A DNA stretch of 32,827 nt from Nemertoderma westbladi (lineage: Eukaryota > Xenacoelomorpha > Nemertodermatida > Nemertodermatidae), in contig JAUCBJ010002151.1 in NCBI GenBank assembly GCA_032718475.1, forward strand, positions 1 to 32,827. The letters are read 5' to 3'. A model generated the notes under the pieces. The model made no database searches. It was not told where the DNA came from and saw only the letters and a program-made list of their open reading frames with translations. Below are positions 20,250 to 29,900 of the stretch, one piece after another. The stretch's first letter is position 1. Each line of letters opens with the position of its first letter. Made by a program: the position numbers and the translations under genes.

Positions 20250-21756
20250 ATGTCTGATACAAAGCAAAACCTGTCAGACAGTCTCCTAGATACAACCATC
20301 TGTGACCCAGACAGGAGTGTGGAACGTGTGAGACCGAAGTTCAATTCACTTCCTACTGTAAGAAAGATCATCCATCCAGTAGTAGTATCAGACCCTAGGC
20401 TAGTCCAACACCGTAGGTCTATCATAGGCACTCGAGCTCAGGTCAAGCAGGACCAAGAAGCAACGGAACAGCAGCAACCCTCGAGCCGATAACTTATTTC
20501 TCAGCGGCCCGACAGCTCCAGTAGTGCGGATACCGTAGAGCTGACACCCGAGCGCGGAGCTAAGATGGCAGATGCGGTTTATACGGATCCCCTTCTCATT
20601 CTTCCAGGGAACGTACTCGCTAGAGTATTGATCGCTTTGGAAGAACATCCAGTCGGTTGGGCGAGAAGTAAGCGATTGACCGGGGACGGTTGTGCGGGAT
20701 ACACGAGGGAGGTCAGTTATGTGGGATATACGGTGGAGGAACTGAAGTCTATTGTCGAGAAGCAATGGAACTTCCCCGGACCCGGACTCCCGTTTAACTT
20801 ATCGGAAGCTGCCTGGGAGGACTTACACAGGATGGGAGTGACAAGAAACACGAGTGATCCAGCTGTGTGGGAGAGGTCGGCAGCAGAATATGTCCAGGGA
20901 TTCTTCAGCTCTTTGGAGTGCTTAGAGGAACACCTGTTTCAACAACGGCAAAGACCTCAAAAGCAGGAAGAGCTGCTTTATCAAGTTCGAGAAAGAATTC
21001 TAAGAATCAGACTAACCCTATCGGCCTTTGAGGAAGCTTCGAAAAGAAGCCAAGATACGTCGTTGCAAGTTGCCGTAAAGACTTGGTTCCAGCGGGTGGG
21101 TCTCAAGGTTCAAGAAACAGCCCAGTGGAAATCTCAGCTGGCTGAGCGCTCAACCCATGGAGAATCAACAGAAGCTACCTTTTCCCAAGTGGAAAGTGAA
21201 GTGACAGCAGAAACACCGCATAAGAGAGATGCTATTGATATCTATCTGTCAGACTATCAACGATTTGTAGGTGACGAAGAGTTGAGGAGACGGCTGTCTG
21301 GACTTCGCCCTAATAGTGAAGGAGCCAAGCTTGTGTTGGACGCAATCGATGCGGATATGTTAGCTGCGAACCAAGCTAAATTTGATGAAAGACTCCGCAT
21401 TGCTAGGGTCCAAGAAGAACAAGTCAAGAAAAAACGTATAGAAGACAGAAAGAAAATAGCAGCGGCAGCGGCAGTGGCAGCGGCCGAAGCGGAAAGAAAA
21501 GCGGCAGTGGCAGTGGCCGAAGCTGAAAGAAAAGCGGCAGAGGCAGTGGCAGAAGCAGAACGAAGAGCATCTGAAGAGACCACCCAACTAGAGTTGGAAA
21601 ATATTCAAGAGAATCAAGACTGCATAAATAAACAGTTAACAGCTAGTCAAATGCAGATGATGAGTCGATCTACTCCCAAAAGACAGGGATATACATCATC
21701 TGATGAAGGCGATACCACCGATCCTGAAGGCGGAGGAAATAGATCTCGTCTAAGTA
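20250..21756 (+). pseudogene. Unrecognised coiled-coil protein, possibly gag-like, first part
   Basis: I do not recognise this protein. The frame from ATG 20250 is broken only by TAA at 20490-20492 and then stays open in the same frame. A second ATG at 20565 has an excellent context (AAGATGG) and gives 397 residues up to the insertion at 21757. From that second Met, residues ~100-195 look alpha-helical with several Trp. Residues ~270-350 form a charged coiled coil with three AEAERKA-type repeats (307-337) after an AAAAAVAAAEA run. Ser/Asp/Gly-rich sequence follows. Such an order resembles gag proteins of BEL/Pao-type elements, and BEL/Pao fragments are nearby, but no CCHC zinc knuckle, protease or LTR is visible. 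A lineage-specific cellular gene is the alternative. The coding sequence continues at 21948 after the insertion. Confidence 0.6.
21744..21756. repeat. 13-bp target-site duplication, left copy
   Basis: TCTCGTCTAAGTA, repeated exactly at 21935-21947, flanks the 178-bp RTE-like insertion. Confidence 0.9.
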
Positions 21757-21934
21757 CTACTACTACTACTAGGATCGGCATGCTGCATTGCAGCTGCATT
21801 TTTAAGAATGCTGTGCCGGCTTGTCAACAAAATTGCACCGCCACAACTCCCTATCACCCATGACATTTGCTAGATCATCCGCATCTTTAAGGCCAGTGTC
21901 CATTAAGATGCGTCTCAAGAAAGTCATGGAAAAG
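21757..21934 (-). mobile_element. 5'-truncated copy of the RTE-like element
   Basis: The segment begins with the (TAC)n-type tail and continues AGGATCGGCATGCTGCATTG through to AAGTCATGG. It matches the 3' end of the element at 13312 over ~170 bp, with one substitution (CCATTAAG against CCTTTAAG) and a slightly longer tail. Five extra bases (AAAAG) sit at its 5' junction. It carries only the last ~40 codons of the RT ORF, so it cannot move by itself. Flanking 13-bp duplications show target-primed insertion. Insert plus duplication is 191 bp, which shifts the host frame by two. Confidence 0.93.
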
Positions 21935-21947
21935 TCTCGTCTAAGTA

Positions 21948-22450
21948 GACGTAGAAGAATGTCCCACCGTCAGAAATTGCCTAATTTGCCCCCAGCTGTT
22001 AGAAGGCAACTAACTAACACAGGCTTAGGTAGTACAGAACCCACCGACCAAATAATTAAAATAGAAAGACTCCCTACTACAGTAGATGAGCCTGAAATAA
22101 TTAGGCCTGTTCTTGAAATCACCCCTTCGGTGATAGAGACACCTTTGCTCCCAGAACCTACCTCTAAATTCCCTTTGCACAGTACTAAACTACCTGTGCC
22201 CCACAAAACAACCCCTGAGACAGTTCATGTCCTGGACTCCGAGCGGAATATTAATGATTTGTCGCACGTTGTCCCTCATCCGCCCGCTACAACGTTGGCG
22301 GCTCCCGCTTCGGCGGTCGAGTGGGTGGATGAGAGACGGCGGGGGATGGATCTCCTGCTCGGGCAGATGCAGGAGACTGTTCAGCAGTTCAAGGGCACAG
22401 TAAGGGAAAGTAGGAAATTGAAATATGTGTACTTTAGCAGACATAATTAG
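21948..22450 (+). pseudogene. Unrecognised coiled-coil protein, second part
   Basis: This continues the 20250-21756 reading frame on the other side of the insertion. The frame shift of two expected from 191 extra bases matches the observed frame exactly, so the pre-insertion allele was open across the site. It opens with a basic RRRRM stretch, then a long Pro/Thr/Glu-rich linker, then a C-terminal helix with WVDERRRGMDLLLGQMQETV. Stop at 22448. A GTAAGG donor-like site lies at 22400, within the last codons, so the true transcript could splice there; no downstream exon was identified. Confidence 0.55.
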
Positions 22451-23384
22451 CAATTCTATGTCGCAATACGCGAAATCCTCTTGAAACAGTGTAGTTACTA
22501 TGACGACAGCTAACAGCTGATCTGTACACGTGTAGCTTTTTTCCTTGTTCTCTGGTGTTTCTTTGTTCGGTCAACCAATCAGAGCGATTCTCCTGCTTTT
22601 TGTACAGAAACCTCCGAGAAATCGCGCAATGCATTATGGGTCAATGTTTACATTTTGTCCTGAGCCCAGAAGACCGGCTTTGGAATCTCTGTGTTTTCAG
22701 TCTTTAGCCCAACATTAGTAGGCTTAATTATAGAACGTATATTTGTTATCAAACTTAACAATTCATACCATACCAAATCACATATCATAACAATTTATAC
22801 CTTAACATTTTACTGCTATTTACTGTCGGTTATTCATTATATCAGTTGATGGAATATTATTATATTGGATAATATCGGTAAATTAATCATAAAACCCTCA
22901 ATCTTCTTGATATACTGAAGGTAAGAGAGACCGGTTACATATAACGATTGCGACTTACATTAAAGTGGTTTTTGAAGTGAATCTAATGCTATTTCATAGG
23001 CACTACATGTATTGGTTGTTGTTCTCTTTATATGTGACTAAAATTAGTGAAGGTCGGCAGATCGGTGAGCAGCATTGTGCAGTATTGTGTATGATTGTGA
23101 CTGATAACAAAGCATCTCCTAAAGAATGCGCTATATACGTGAATCCATAGCCATCCCGTTGTGTCTAGTTTAAGTCATAACTCTGTTTACATATTTAGAG
23201 CGCCACGTCCTAAAGGAACTGTTAATATTTCCCGAAAGTGAATAATATTTGTCAGAGATTATATATTACGATCAGTCGAATAATACAGTAGGCCTACACC
23301 ACAATAAGGTTAGGCTTCCGAATCCAGTCTCCCGGGTATATCCAGCGGGTGAATGGTCGCGCATAGACTGGCTTCGGCTAATGT
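22451..23384. other. Non-coding, with a promoter-like CCAAT patch
   Basis: No gene recognised. 22570-22645 has CAACCAATCAGAGCG (CCAAT box) and GCATTATGGGT, often seen near animal promoters, but no gene start is tied to it. Confidence 0.35.
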
Positions 23385-23472
23385 ATACTCGTCATAGGCT
23401 AAAGACGATTTATTATCTAGAAGACATCCCAATTTGGCAGGTTAAACTACTAAAGGTCTGAAAGCGCGAACA
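23385..23472. repeat. 88-bp repeat, second copy
   Basis: 98-99% identical to 18088-18175. On the minus strand it adjoins and overlaps the 3' end of the BEL/Pao RT fragment. In the continuing frame three or four stops appear, all TAG. Confidence 0.85.
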
Positions 23473-23668
23473 GTAGCTCCTTAACCGTATTTCCAGACTC
23501 CATCCCGTCGTCTACGTAGAAGCCGCGTCGAATCATATCGACGGCTCTAATACTGTATTTATCTTCCTTTCCCTTTACTGTGTCTCTTACGGCCATAGTC
23601 GTCGTGAATGAAGACGACTTGGCTCCCATATTCTGTACTATCATCTTATAATCCACACTCCAACTCAA
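23450..23668 (-). pseudogene. BEL/Pao-type reverse transcriptase fragment
   Basis: The 72-residue minus-strand frame carries MGAKSSSFTTTMAVRDTV, the 'FGAxSSPFxAxxALRxTA' segment of BEL/Pao RT, followed by RAVDMIRRGFYVDDGMESGN with the catalytic FYVDD at residues 50-54 (nt 23521-23507) and TVKELLFALSDL. This is the palm region of the RT of a BEL/Pao LTR retrotransposon. The rest of pol is missing and a stop follows, so it is a fossil. It lies on the opposite strand from the gag-like frame at 20250-22450, so the two are not parts of one collinear element as arranged here. Confidence 0.8.
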
Positions 23669-24433
23669 TTATGAATAAATACATATAGTATATAATGACT
23701 GGTACAACATATTTTGCACAATGTAAGGTAAATAAATGTTTACAGTATAAATTGTAATTGTATACGTACTACGTACCATGTATATAAAATGAAATGGCAA
23801 ACGACTGAATACATTGTATATATATTATGTACACGCAAAAGGGCCAAGGGCTAAGAGATTAACAACAAAATGACTAAAAAACAGAGATAGAAACAAAACA
23901 CTTTTAAATTTCAATATAAAAGCAAAAATAATGATGGTATTGAATAAATCGTAAAAAATAGGTTTACATCTAGGCGACCTAACGCATTCAATCAGACAAT
24001 ATAATATTCGCTCTTTAAGTTTCACTAGAAACATAAATTATGATGAATTAATTAATTATATTATATATATAACCTACAAAAAATGAGATTAAATTTAAAT
24101 ATATATAATATGTATTAGGGTTCCCCTTAAAAAAATCAAATTTTAAATACCAAACCCCTTAAACACAAACTGGTTTTGATTTTTAAAACAAAAATTTGAT
24201 GTTTTAAAAAACTAGCTTTATTTTACTTTGAGAAACATTGATTTTTAGCGGTCGATCAAATCTTTACAACAAATTAAACCAAAGCGACCCTTGGTAACCT
24301 CGAAATACCAATATTTGAACAATTATCATCAAATGGAATCTCAATTTAAGGTTAAATAAGGGTTAAAATTCGCGGAAATGTTTTAAGACGAACTCTCGAG
24401 ACTTCATAGACCTAGTTAACAGTAAAATATAAA
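23669..24433. other. AT-rich non-coding
   Basis: No coding, RNA or repeat feature recognised; frames are short and compositionally random. Confidence 0.5.
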
Positions 24434-25844
24434 GACAGTGGTTGAGTTGTGTGGTTAACTGAGGATGGAAGTGTCAGGGGACAGTGGTTGAGTTGTGTGG
24501 TTAACTGAGGATGGAAGTGTCAGGGGACAGTGGTTGTGCTGTGTGGTTAACTGAAATTGGAAGCGTCAGGGGACAGTGGTTGAGTTATGTGGTTAACCGA
24601 GGAAGGAAGTGTCAGGGGACAGTGGTTGAGTTGTGTGGTTAACTGAGGAAGGAAGTGTGGGGGGACAGTGGTTGAGTTGTGTGGTTAACTGAGGAAGGAA
24701 GTGTCAGGGGACAGTGGTTGAGTTGTGTGGTTAACTGAGGATGGAAGCGTCAGGGGACAGTGGTTGAGTTGTATGGTTAACTGAAATTGGAAGCGTCAGG
24801 GGACAGTGGTTGAGTTATGTGGTTAACCGAGGAAGGAAGTGTCAGGGGACAGTGGTTGAGTTGTGTGGTTAACTGAGAATGGAAGTGTCAGGGGACAGTG
24901 GTTGAGTTGTGTGGTTAACTGAGGAAGGAAGTGTCAGGGGACAGTGGTTGAGTTGTGTGGTTAACTGAAGATGGAAGTGTCAGGGGACAGTGGTTGAGTT
25001 GTGTGGTTAACTGAGGAAGGAAGTGTCAGGGGACAGTGGTTGAGTTGTGTGGTTAACTGAGGATGGAAGTGTCAGGGGACAGTGTTTGAGTTGTGTGGTT
25101 AACTGAGGATGGAAGTGTCAGGGGACAGTGGTTGAGTTGTGTGGTTAACTGAGGATGGAAGTGTCAGGGGACAGTGGTTGAGTTGTGTGGTTAACTCAGG
25201 AAGGAAGTGTCAGGGGACAGTAGTTGAGTTGTGTGGTTAACTGAGGATGGAAGTGTCAGGGGACAGTGGTTGTGCTGTGTGGTTAACTGAGGATGGAAGT
25301 GCCGGGGACAGTGGTTGAGTTGTGTGGTTAACTGGGGATGGAAGTGTGGGGGGACAGTGGTTGAGTTGTGTGGTTAACTGAGGATGGAAGTGTCAGGGGA
25401 CAGTGTTTGAGTTGTGTTGTTAACTGGGGATGGAAGTGTCAGGGGACAGCGATTGAGTTGTGTGGTTAACTGAGGATGGAAGTGTCAGGGGACAGTGGTT
25501 GAGTTGTGTGGTTAACTGAGGATGGAAGTGTCAGGGGATAGTGGTTGAGTTGTGTGGTTAACTGAGGATGGAAGTGTCAGGGGACAGTGGTTGAGTTGTG
25601 TGGTTAACCCAGGAAGGAAGTGTCAGGGGACAGTGGTTGAGTTGTGTGGTTAACTGAGGATGGAAGGGAAGTGTCAGGGGACAGTGATTGAGTTGTGTGG
25701 TTAACTGAGGAAGGAAGTGTCAGGGGACAGTGGTTGAGTTGTGTGGTTAACTCAGGAAGGAAGTGTCAGGTGACAGTGGTTGAGTTGTGTGGTTAACTGA
25801 GGGTGGAAGTGTCAGGGGACAGTGATTGAGTTGTGTGGTCGCGG
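24434..25844. repeat. 46-bp minisatellite, ~30 units
   Basis: Units of 46 bp centre on GACAGTGGTTGAGTTGTGTG, then GTTAACTGAGGATGGAAGTG and TCAGGG. The plus strand is strongly G/T rich. Common variants are GAAGG for GATGG, GTGGGGGG for GTCAGGGG, and AACCGAGG. A compound variant (GAAATTGGAAGCG followed by GTTATGTGGTTAACCG) at 24551 recurs at 24781, exactly five units later. One unit near 25660 carries a duplicated GGAAG block. No long frame on either strand, so non-coding. Confidence 0.96.
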
Positions 25845-26312
25845 TCGATATATATTGTACCTAAGAGGCTTAACAGGTCGAAACGGTACCGAATACGGGT
25901 ACCGTTGATTCAACCTCCAATGAGTCCTTCCACCTAAATTTTCCACTTCTGAACAAAATTAATATTCATAATATATAATTATTATATATAGCATATGCGA
26001 AGTAGAAATACAAACACTACAGCAATAATTGCACAAATTACATAACATACAATATAAAACAAATCAAAACATGTGATTATCAAAGTTACATCCCAAATAT
26101 TATACAAGCAAAGTTGAACTTCGCAGTTGAGATATAAATCGTAATAATAGAAAAAGTTTATACAAGTCGTGCATAAGTTAAAAAATGCTCCTGAAGTTAT
26201 ATTAGAGACTTGTCTAGTGTTCAGCTATACCATACAGTTAGTTGTTAAAGGTTTACTGAAGTACCGTGCGGGTAGATAGATAAAACGCCCTGTAGATAAT
26301 AAAGTCATCCAG
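25845..26312. other. AT-rich spacer, probably 3' UTR side of the C1q gene
   Basis: It lies downstream of the minus-strand C1q-type gene. No further domain or clear AATAAA signal on the minus strand was found. Confidence 0.4.
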
Positions 26313-27416
26313 TTAGATGCCCAACATTATCAGCATTAAACTGGATCCGGACAACACCTTGATTCGTGTTTTAGTTTTATTGTCGATATACATGCTGAGG
26401 ACATCGCCTTTCAGTAGTTGGAGAACCCCATTTAAATTAATCGTAAACACGGCGCTGTTGGTCGAAACTCCAGCTATATTTTGCAGCGATGCCGTGTTTT
26501 CCCCTTCGCAACTCGAATTAACACACATTACCACGCGGACGTGATCCCTCGCTTTGTAATGCGACGCGTTTCTCTTGCGCACGTGAATCAACGCCGTTAT
26601 CTGGTAGAAGGCGGTGCGCGGCGATGTAAATCTACCCGATTCCAAGTCCATAGAGGTACCCCGAAGGAAGGTGCCTCCGCCCAGACTCATCTGGTAGTTA
26701 CGCACTTCCATAACGGACTTGCGATCAACGATCCTCGAGTTGTGCAACTGAACGTGAAATCCAGTGGATATTCTATGCGGCATAGAATCTTCCCAAACAA
26801 ATAGTTGTGGACTGGAGTGCATCACCTCCAAGTCGCAGGTGGGACAATGCTCATTAAGTAAATGAGTGGCTCTTCGTTCTGCGGCGTCAGCCACTATCTC
26901 TTTAAACTGTTTCAACATATCATCAACGGTAACGGCACCACCTTTGGGTCCCGGGGGCCCAGCGGGGCCTTGTGGTCCAACCGGACCCGGAACGTGCAGA
27001 GTATTCCGACCCCCACCACGTCCTCCCCCTTTAGACTTCTTCCTGCCTTGTTTACCGCCATTCCTACGACGGCTATTTCCATTCCTCGTCGTCGCATCAT
27101 GCCGAACGAAGGTAAACCAACTGCTCTCTGGGTCTAAATTCTCATCGGTCCCCTGGAAATCGGCGGCAACATTTGTTTCGTGGTCATTTCTCAAAATAGC
27201 ATTATTGACCTTATCCGCCACACTCAGAATGTGTTCTTCATGGCTGCTATCCGAAATCTCTACGCTCCTTGGGCTATCCACATCAGGGGTTGGACCACTC
27301 ACACACGTAAACACCAACAATAATAAGAATACTGCTCTTTTTTGGATTAAACCAGAGATGGGAAAGACAAACCCTCCACCAATAATAGAAATATGTAAAA
27401 CTATGAAAGCACTCAT
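26313..27416 (-). CDS. Secreted collagen/C1q-domain protein, adipolin/erythroferrone-like
   Basis: The 367-residue frame is intact. Residues 1-41 are hydrophobic (RAVFLLLLVFTCVSG at 27-41), suiting a signal peptide, possibly with start at a later Met or an upstream exon. An acidic region (45-105) and a basic Arg/Lys/Gly stretch (111-137, with potential furin-type sites) precede a short collagen run of five to six GPx triplets (144-159). A helical KQFKEIVADAAERRA segment and a CPTC pair (191-194) follow. The C-terminal C1q/TNF-like beta-sandwich (~215-367) includes SGRFTSPRTAFYQITALIHV, CVNSSC, FTINLNGVLQL and the final SGSSLMLIMLGI. This order matches the C1QTNF12/FAM132 (adipolin, erythroferrone) group of trimeric secreted hormones. 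N-glycosylation sites: N283, N300, N346. Single-exon in the window. Codons are richer in GC than the flanks, as expected for a real gene. Exact orthology is an inference. Confidence 0.85.
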   Translation of the reverse strand: MSAFIVLHISIIGGGFVFPISGLIQKRAVFLLLLVFTCVSGPTPDVDSPRSVEISDSSHEEHILSVADKVNNAILRNDHETNVAADFQGTDENLDPESSWFTFVRHDATTRNGNSRRRNGGKQGRKKSKGGGRGGGRNTLHVPGPVGPQGPAGPPGPKGGAVTVDDMLKQFKEIVADAAERRATHLLNEHCPTCDLEVMHSSPQLFVWEDSMPHRISTGFHVQLHNSRIVDRKSVMEVRNYQMSLGGGTFLRGTSMDLESGRFTSPRTAFYQITALIHVRKRNASHYKARDHVRVVMCVNSSCEGENTASLQNIAGVSTNSAVFTINLNGVLQLLKGDVLSMYIDNKTKTRIKVLSGSSLMLIMLGI

Positions 27417-28633
27417 TTTTGCAACATATTAAATGATTTCGCTTAAATTAATCTAAATTACCGGTACCGGTCGGTAGTATAAAATTTGAAATATCCGGTG
27501 TAACAGAGAATTTTCACTCCCGATGCAATACACAAAAGCGCCCCCCAGCAACCGGTTAAAATTACCTAGCAGCCTAGTGCATTCTCTCTCCAGGGGTGTT
27601 TTTTCCCTAAGTGTATTTTTAACCTCCTCCGACAGGGCTGGCAAAGTACACCAAGCAGGTTTTTGTAAACCTAGGTTTTTGTTGATTTTTTTCAAAAACC
27701 TAAAATTTGAAAAAGCCTAAAACTAGGTTTTTGACCACAAAAAAGAGCCAAATTGCTTGTTTTTTGAAAATTTCTGATGACAAAAATATTTTGGTTCCAT
27801 GCATGAAACCCACAGACTAAAGAATTTTCAGTCTTTAACTAAGCCGACAATAAAACCTCACTGCTGGCAGCTGGACTGACTAATATTACACTATCCCTTT
27901 TTATAACAAAAATCAAGTTGATTATTTTAATATATTGTAGGCTTACAGGTATCTACTGATCTACCAGTCTGCCACTACCAGTGCTGTATAAAATATAATC
28001 TTGAACAAATGCGGCACCATATAGGCCTAATTTATCTAACCATAACGAATGAACTGATGAACCAATCAAGCTCAGGCAGTAAGTGAGTAAGGTGAATCTA
28101 ATCAATCAATATTACAAATCAAGGCTCTTTCCGGTTTCAGGGGCACTGAATTTTTAACAACTGCAGTATTACTGTCAACTGTTATTTATTGTACCGGTTC
28201 AGCAGTATTGGTGTACACAGTACAGGTGTATAAACACAACCTGGCGCTGGCACCTGGCAACAGCTTCCATCAGTACATTAGATGTAGTCTCAGTCTCTCA
28301 GACCGCAGACCACACACTGACAGACTCAGTTGGCTGCAGTACCTGTAGCTGTAATAACTACTGCGGGAATTGTTACTTTGGGGACCGTCTGACCGTCCCT
28401 TAAAACACTTATCTGCTTGCTTATATATATATTTATATATAGGCTATACGGTACCGCTTGTATTTTATGAAACGCTTTTTACAATTTTTTTCATTACAGC
28501 ATTACCGGTAACCTTTTTTCTACCGACTGTCTGACCATATGGTTTCCCTCAATTAGTAAAGTGATTGTTTATTGTTTTGTTTAGAAAAGCCCGCATCTGT
28601 AACCTGCTCCTTTCCCTCAATTGGTACAGTCAT
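27417..28633. other. AT-rich non-coding; upstream region of the C1q gene
   Basis: Holds the presumed promoter of the minus-strand C1q gene; TACCGGTACCGGTCGGTA sits at 27461-27478. Between 27665 and 27740 related CCTAGGTTTTT/AAAAACCTA motifs repeat in both orientations. No other gene seen. Confidence 0.4.
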
Positions 28634-28710
28634 CTCGCCGCAGATAATGTGCGGCGAGGTGTCTCACTATAAATGCCATTTCGCCGCAAATTATCGGACA
28701 CCTCGCCGCA
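28634..28710. repeat. Overlapping GC-rich alternative hairpins
   Basis: CTCGCCGCA (28634-28642) pairs with TGCGGCGAG (28650-28658). TGCGGCGAGGTGTC (28650-28663) also pairs perfectly over 14 bp with GACACCTCGCCGCA (28697-28710). The two stems share 28650-28658, so they exclude each other. A further TCGCCGCAAATTAT lies at 28681. The setting is AT-rich, so the GC cluster stands out. Function unknown. Confidence 0.7.
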
Positions 28711-28764
28711 AGTCAATATTAATCATTTATTTCTATATTTACAGGGAAGCCTACTAAGCCTAGT

Positions 28765-29660
28765 TATGGCATTGGACATTATTATAAGAAGAAATAAAAT
28801 AATACGGTAAGGTTTGTTGTTCTATTATAATTACTGTATTACATTATATTACATGTTATTATAGATACAGTAAGAGTATTTGAGTACCGGTAACGTATTA
28901 GATTATAGTAAAATACGGTCATAAAGATTCATAGAGGACTATGAATGACATATAATGAGTATTCTGACATAGAGGTCAGATCAGAATACGGTCATTGAAG
29001 TTGTTTCCATGTCATTGATTACGGTACTTTGCAGCGTTTCACCAGAACGCTGTTAAGTTGACATAATGTCAAATGTAACAATAACTATTTACGTACATGT
29101 ACAATTGACTAAGTACGGAAACGGAAGTAAGGCAACATTATGTAATAAGGTTTATACAGTAATACTGTATGTCTATGTTAAATCTTAATTACAAATGTAA
29201 TGTTCTAGTGGATTGATATACTTATATTTGTTGTCAGTCACTTTTTTTGTTAAGAGCAAAATTATCGTCGAATTACATTTCAAATTAATTTCCATGACAT
29301 TAATAATAATAATCAATAATATTGCATTAAATATTATAATTTTTTTTTAATTTCTTACATTACCTATTTTATTTATTGGTGTGGAATTAATATCGCACTA
29401 CCAAATCAACAGGACAAATTTAAGAAATTCCAACAAATAATTATTTATTACATGGGAAAAAAGTAGAACTTTTTTTCACTATTCTCGAGGCATTTTTAAT
29501 ACGTTACTCAAATACCGGTCAGCCGGTACCGTACTCTTGTAAACTTTATCTATAATAATACAGTAATACAGTAATTATAATAGAACAACAACTGAACAAA
29601 CCTTACCGTCTGACCGTATTATTTTATTTCTTCTTATAATACATAATGTCCAATGCCATA
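28765..29660. mobile_element. 0.9-kb foldback element with 136/164-bp inverted arms
   Basis: The left arm (28765-28900) and the reverse complement of the right arm (29497-29660) align through TATGGCATTGGACATTA, ATAAGAAGAAATAAAATAAT, TTCTATTATAATTACTGTAT, ATTATAGATA and TGAGTA..TAACGTATTA. The left arm lacks short segments present in the right (GTAT, CAGACGGT, CAGTTGTT), each at a short direct repeat, as expected of replication-slippage deletions. ~600 bp of AT-rich DNA lies between. No transposase seen. Confidence 0.8.
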
Positions 29661-29900
29661 CTGCCAAAACTGGGTCCGACGAATTTGTACAAAAAAGTAC
29701 AAAAAAATACAAAATAGTACAATACAGTACTGCAGTACAAAAGAGTACAATAAAGTGCAAAAATAGTACAAAAGAGTGCAAAAATAGTACAAACGAGTGA
29801 GAATCGCTCGCAAAACGTGTATCCAAGTGTAGTTAAAATCGTTTAGAGAAGCGCACATGATGTGCAAAATAAAACAAAGATTGTGGGGCGAGCCATGCAT
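29661..29900. repeat. Degenerate GTACAAAA-type microsatellite
   Basis: GTACAAAA, GTACAATA and GTGCAAAA units repeat irregularly from 29688 to 29800. A copy of the dispersed GTGGGGCGAGCC motif follows at 29884. The minus-strand Phe/Leu-rich frames come from this repeat. Confidence 0.7.

Noticed and set aside
21257-21587. Ser/Ala-rich and Cys/Phe-rich minus-strand frames
   Set aside because: They are shadows of the AEAERKA coiled-coil repeats.
22570-22645. CCAAT-box and ATTATGGG motifs as a definite promoter
   Set aside because: No gene start on either strand can be tied to them from sequence alone.
18088-23472. The 88-bp direct repeats as LTRs of one 5-kb element
   Set aside because: Similarity stops abruptly on both sides, no TG..CA termini or flanking duplication, and the pol fragment is on the opposite strand from the gag-like frame.
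26866-27432. 188-residue plus-strand frame rich in Pro
   Set aside because: It is antisense to the C1q-type gene; the Pro runs mirror its Gly/collagen codons.
28572-28757. 61-residue frame as a small gene
   Set aside because: It covers the GC-rich hairpin cluster and has no recognisable feature.
29575-29900. Phe/Leu-rich minus-strand frames as a membrane protein
   Set aside because: They are translations of the GTACAAAA microsatellite and have low complexity.
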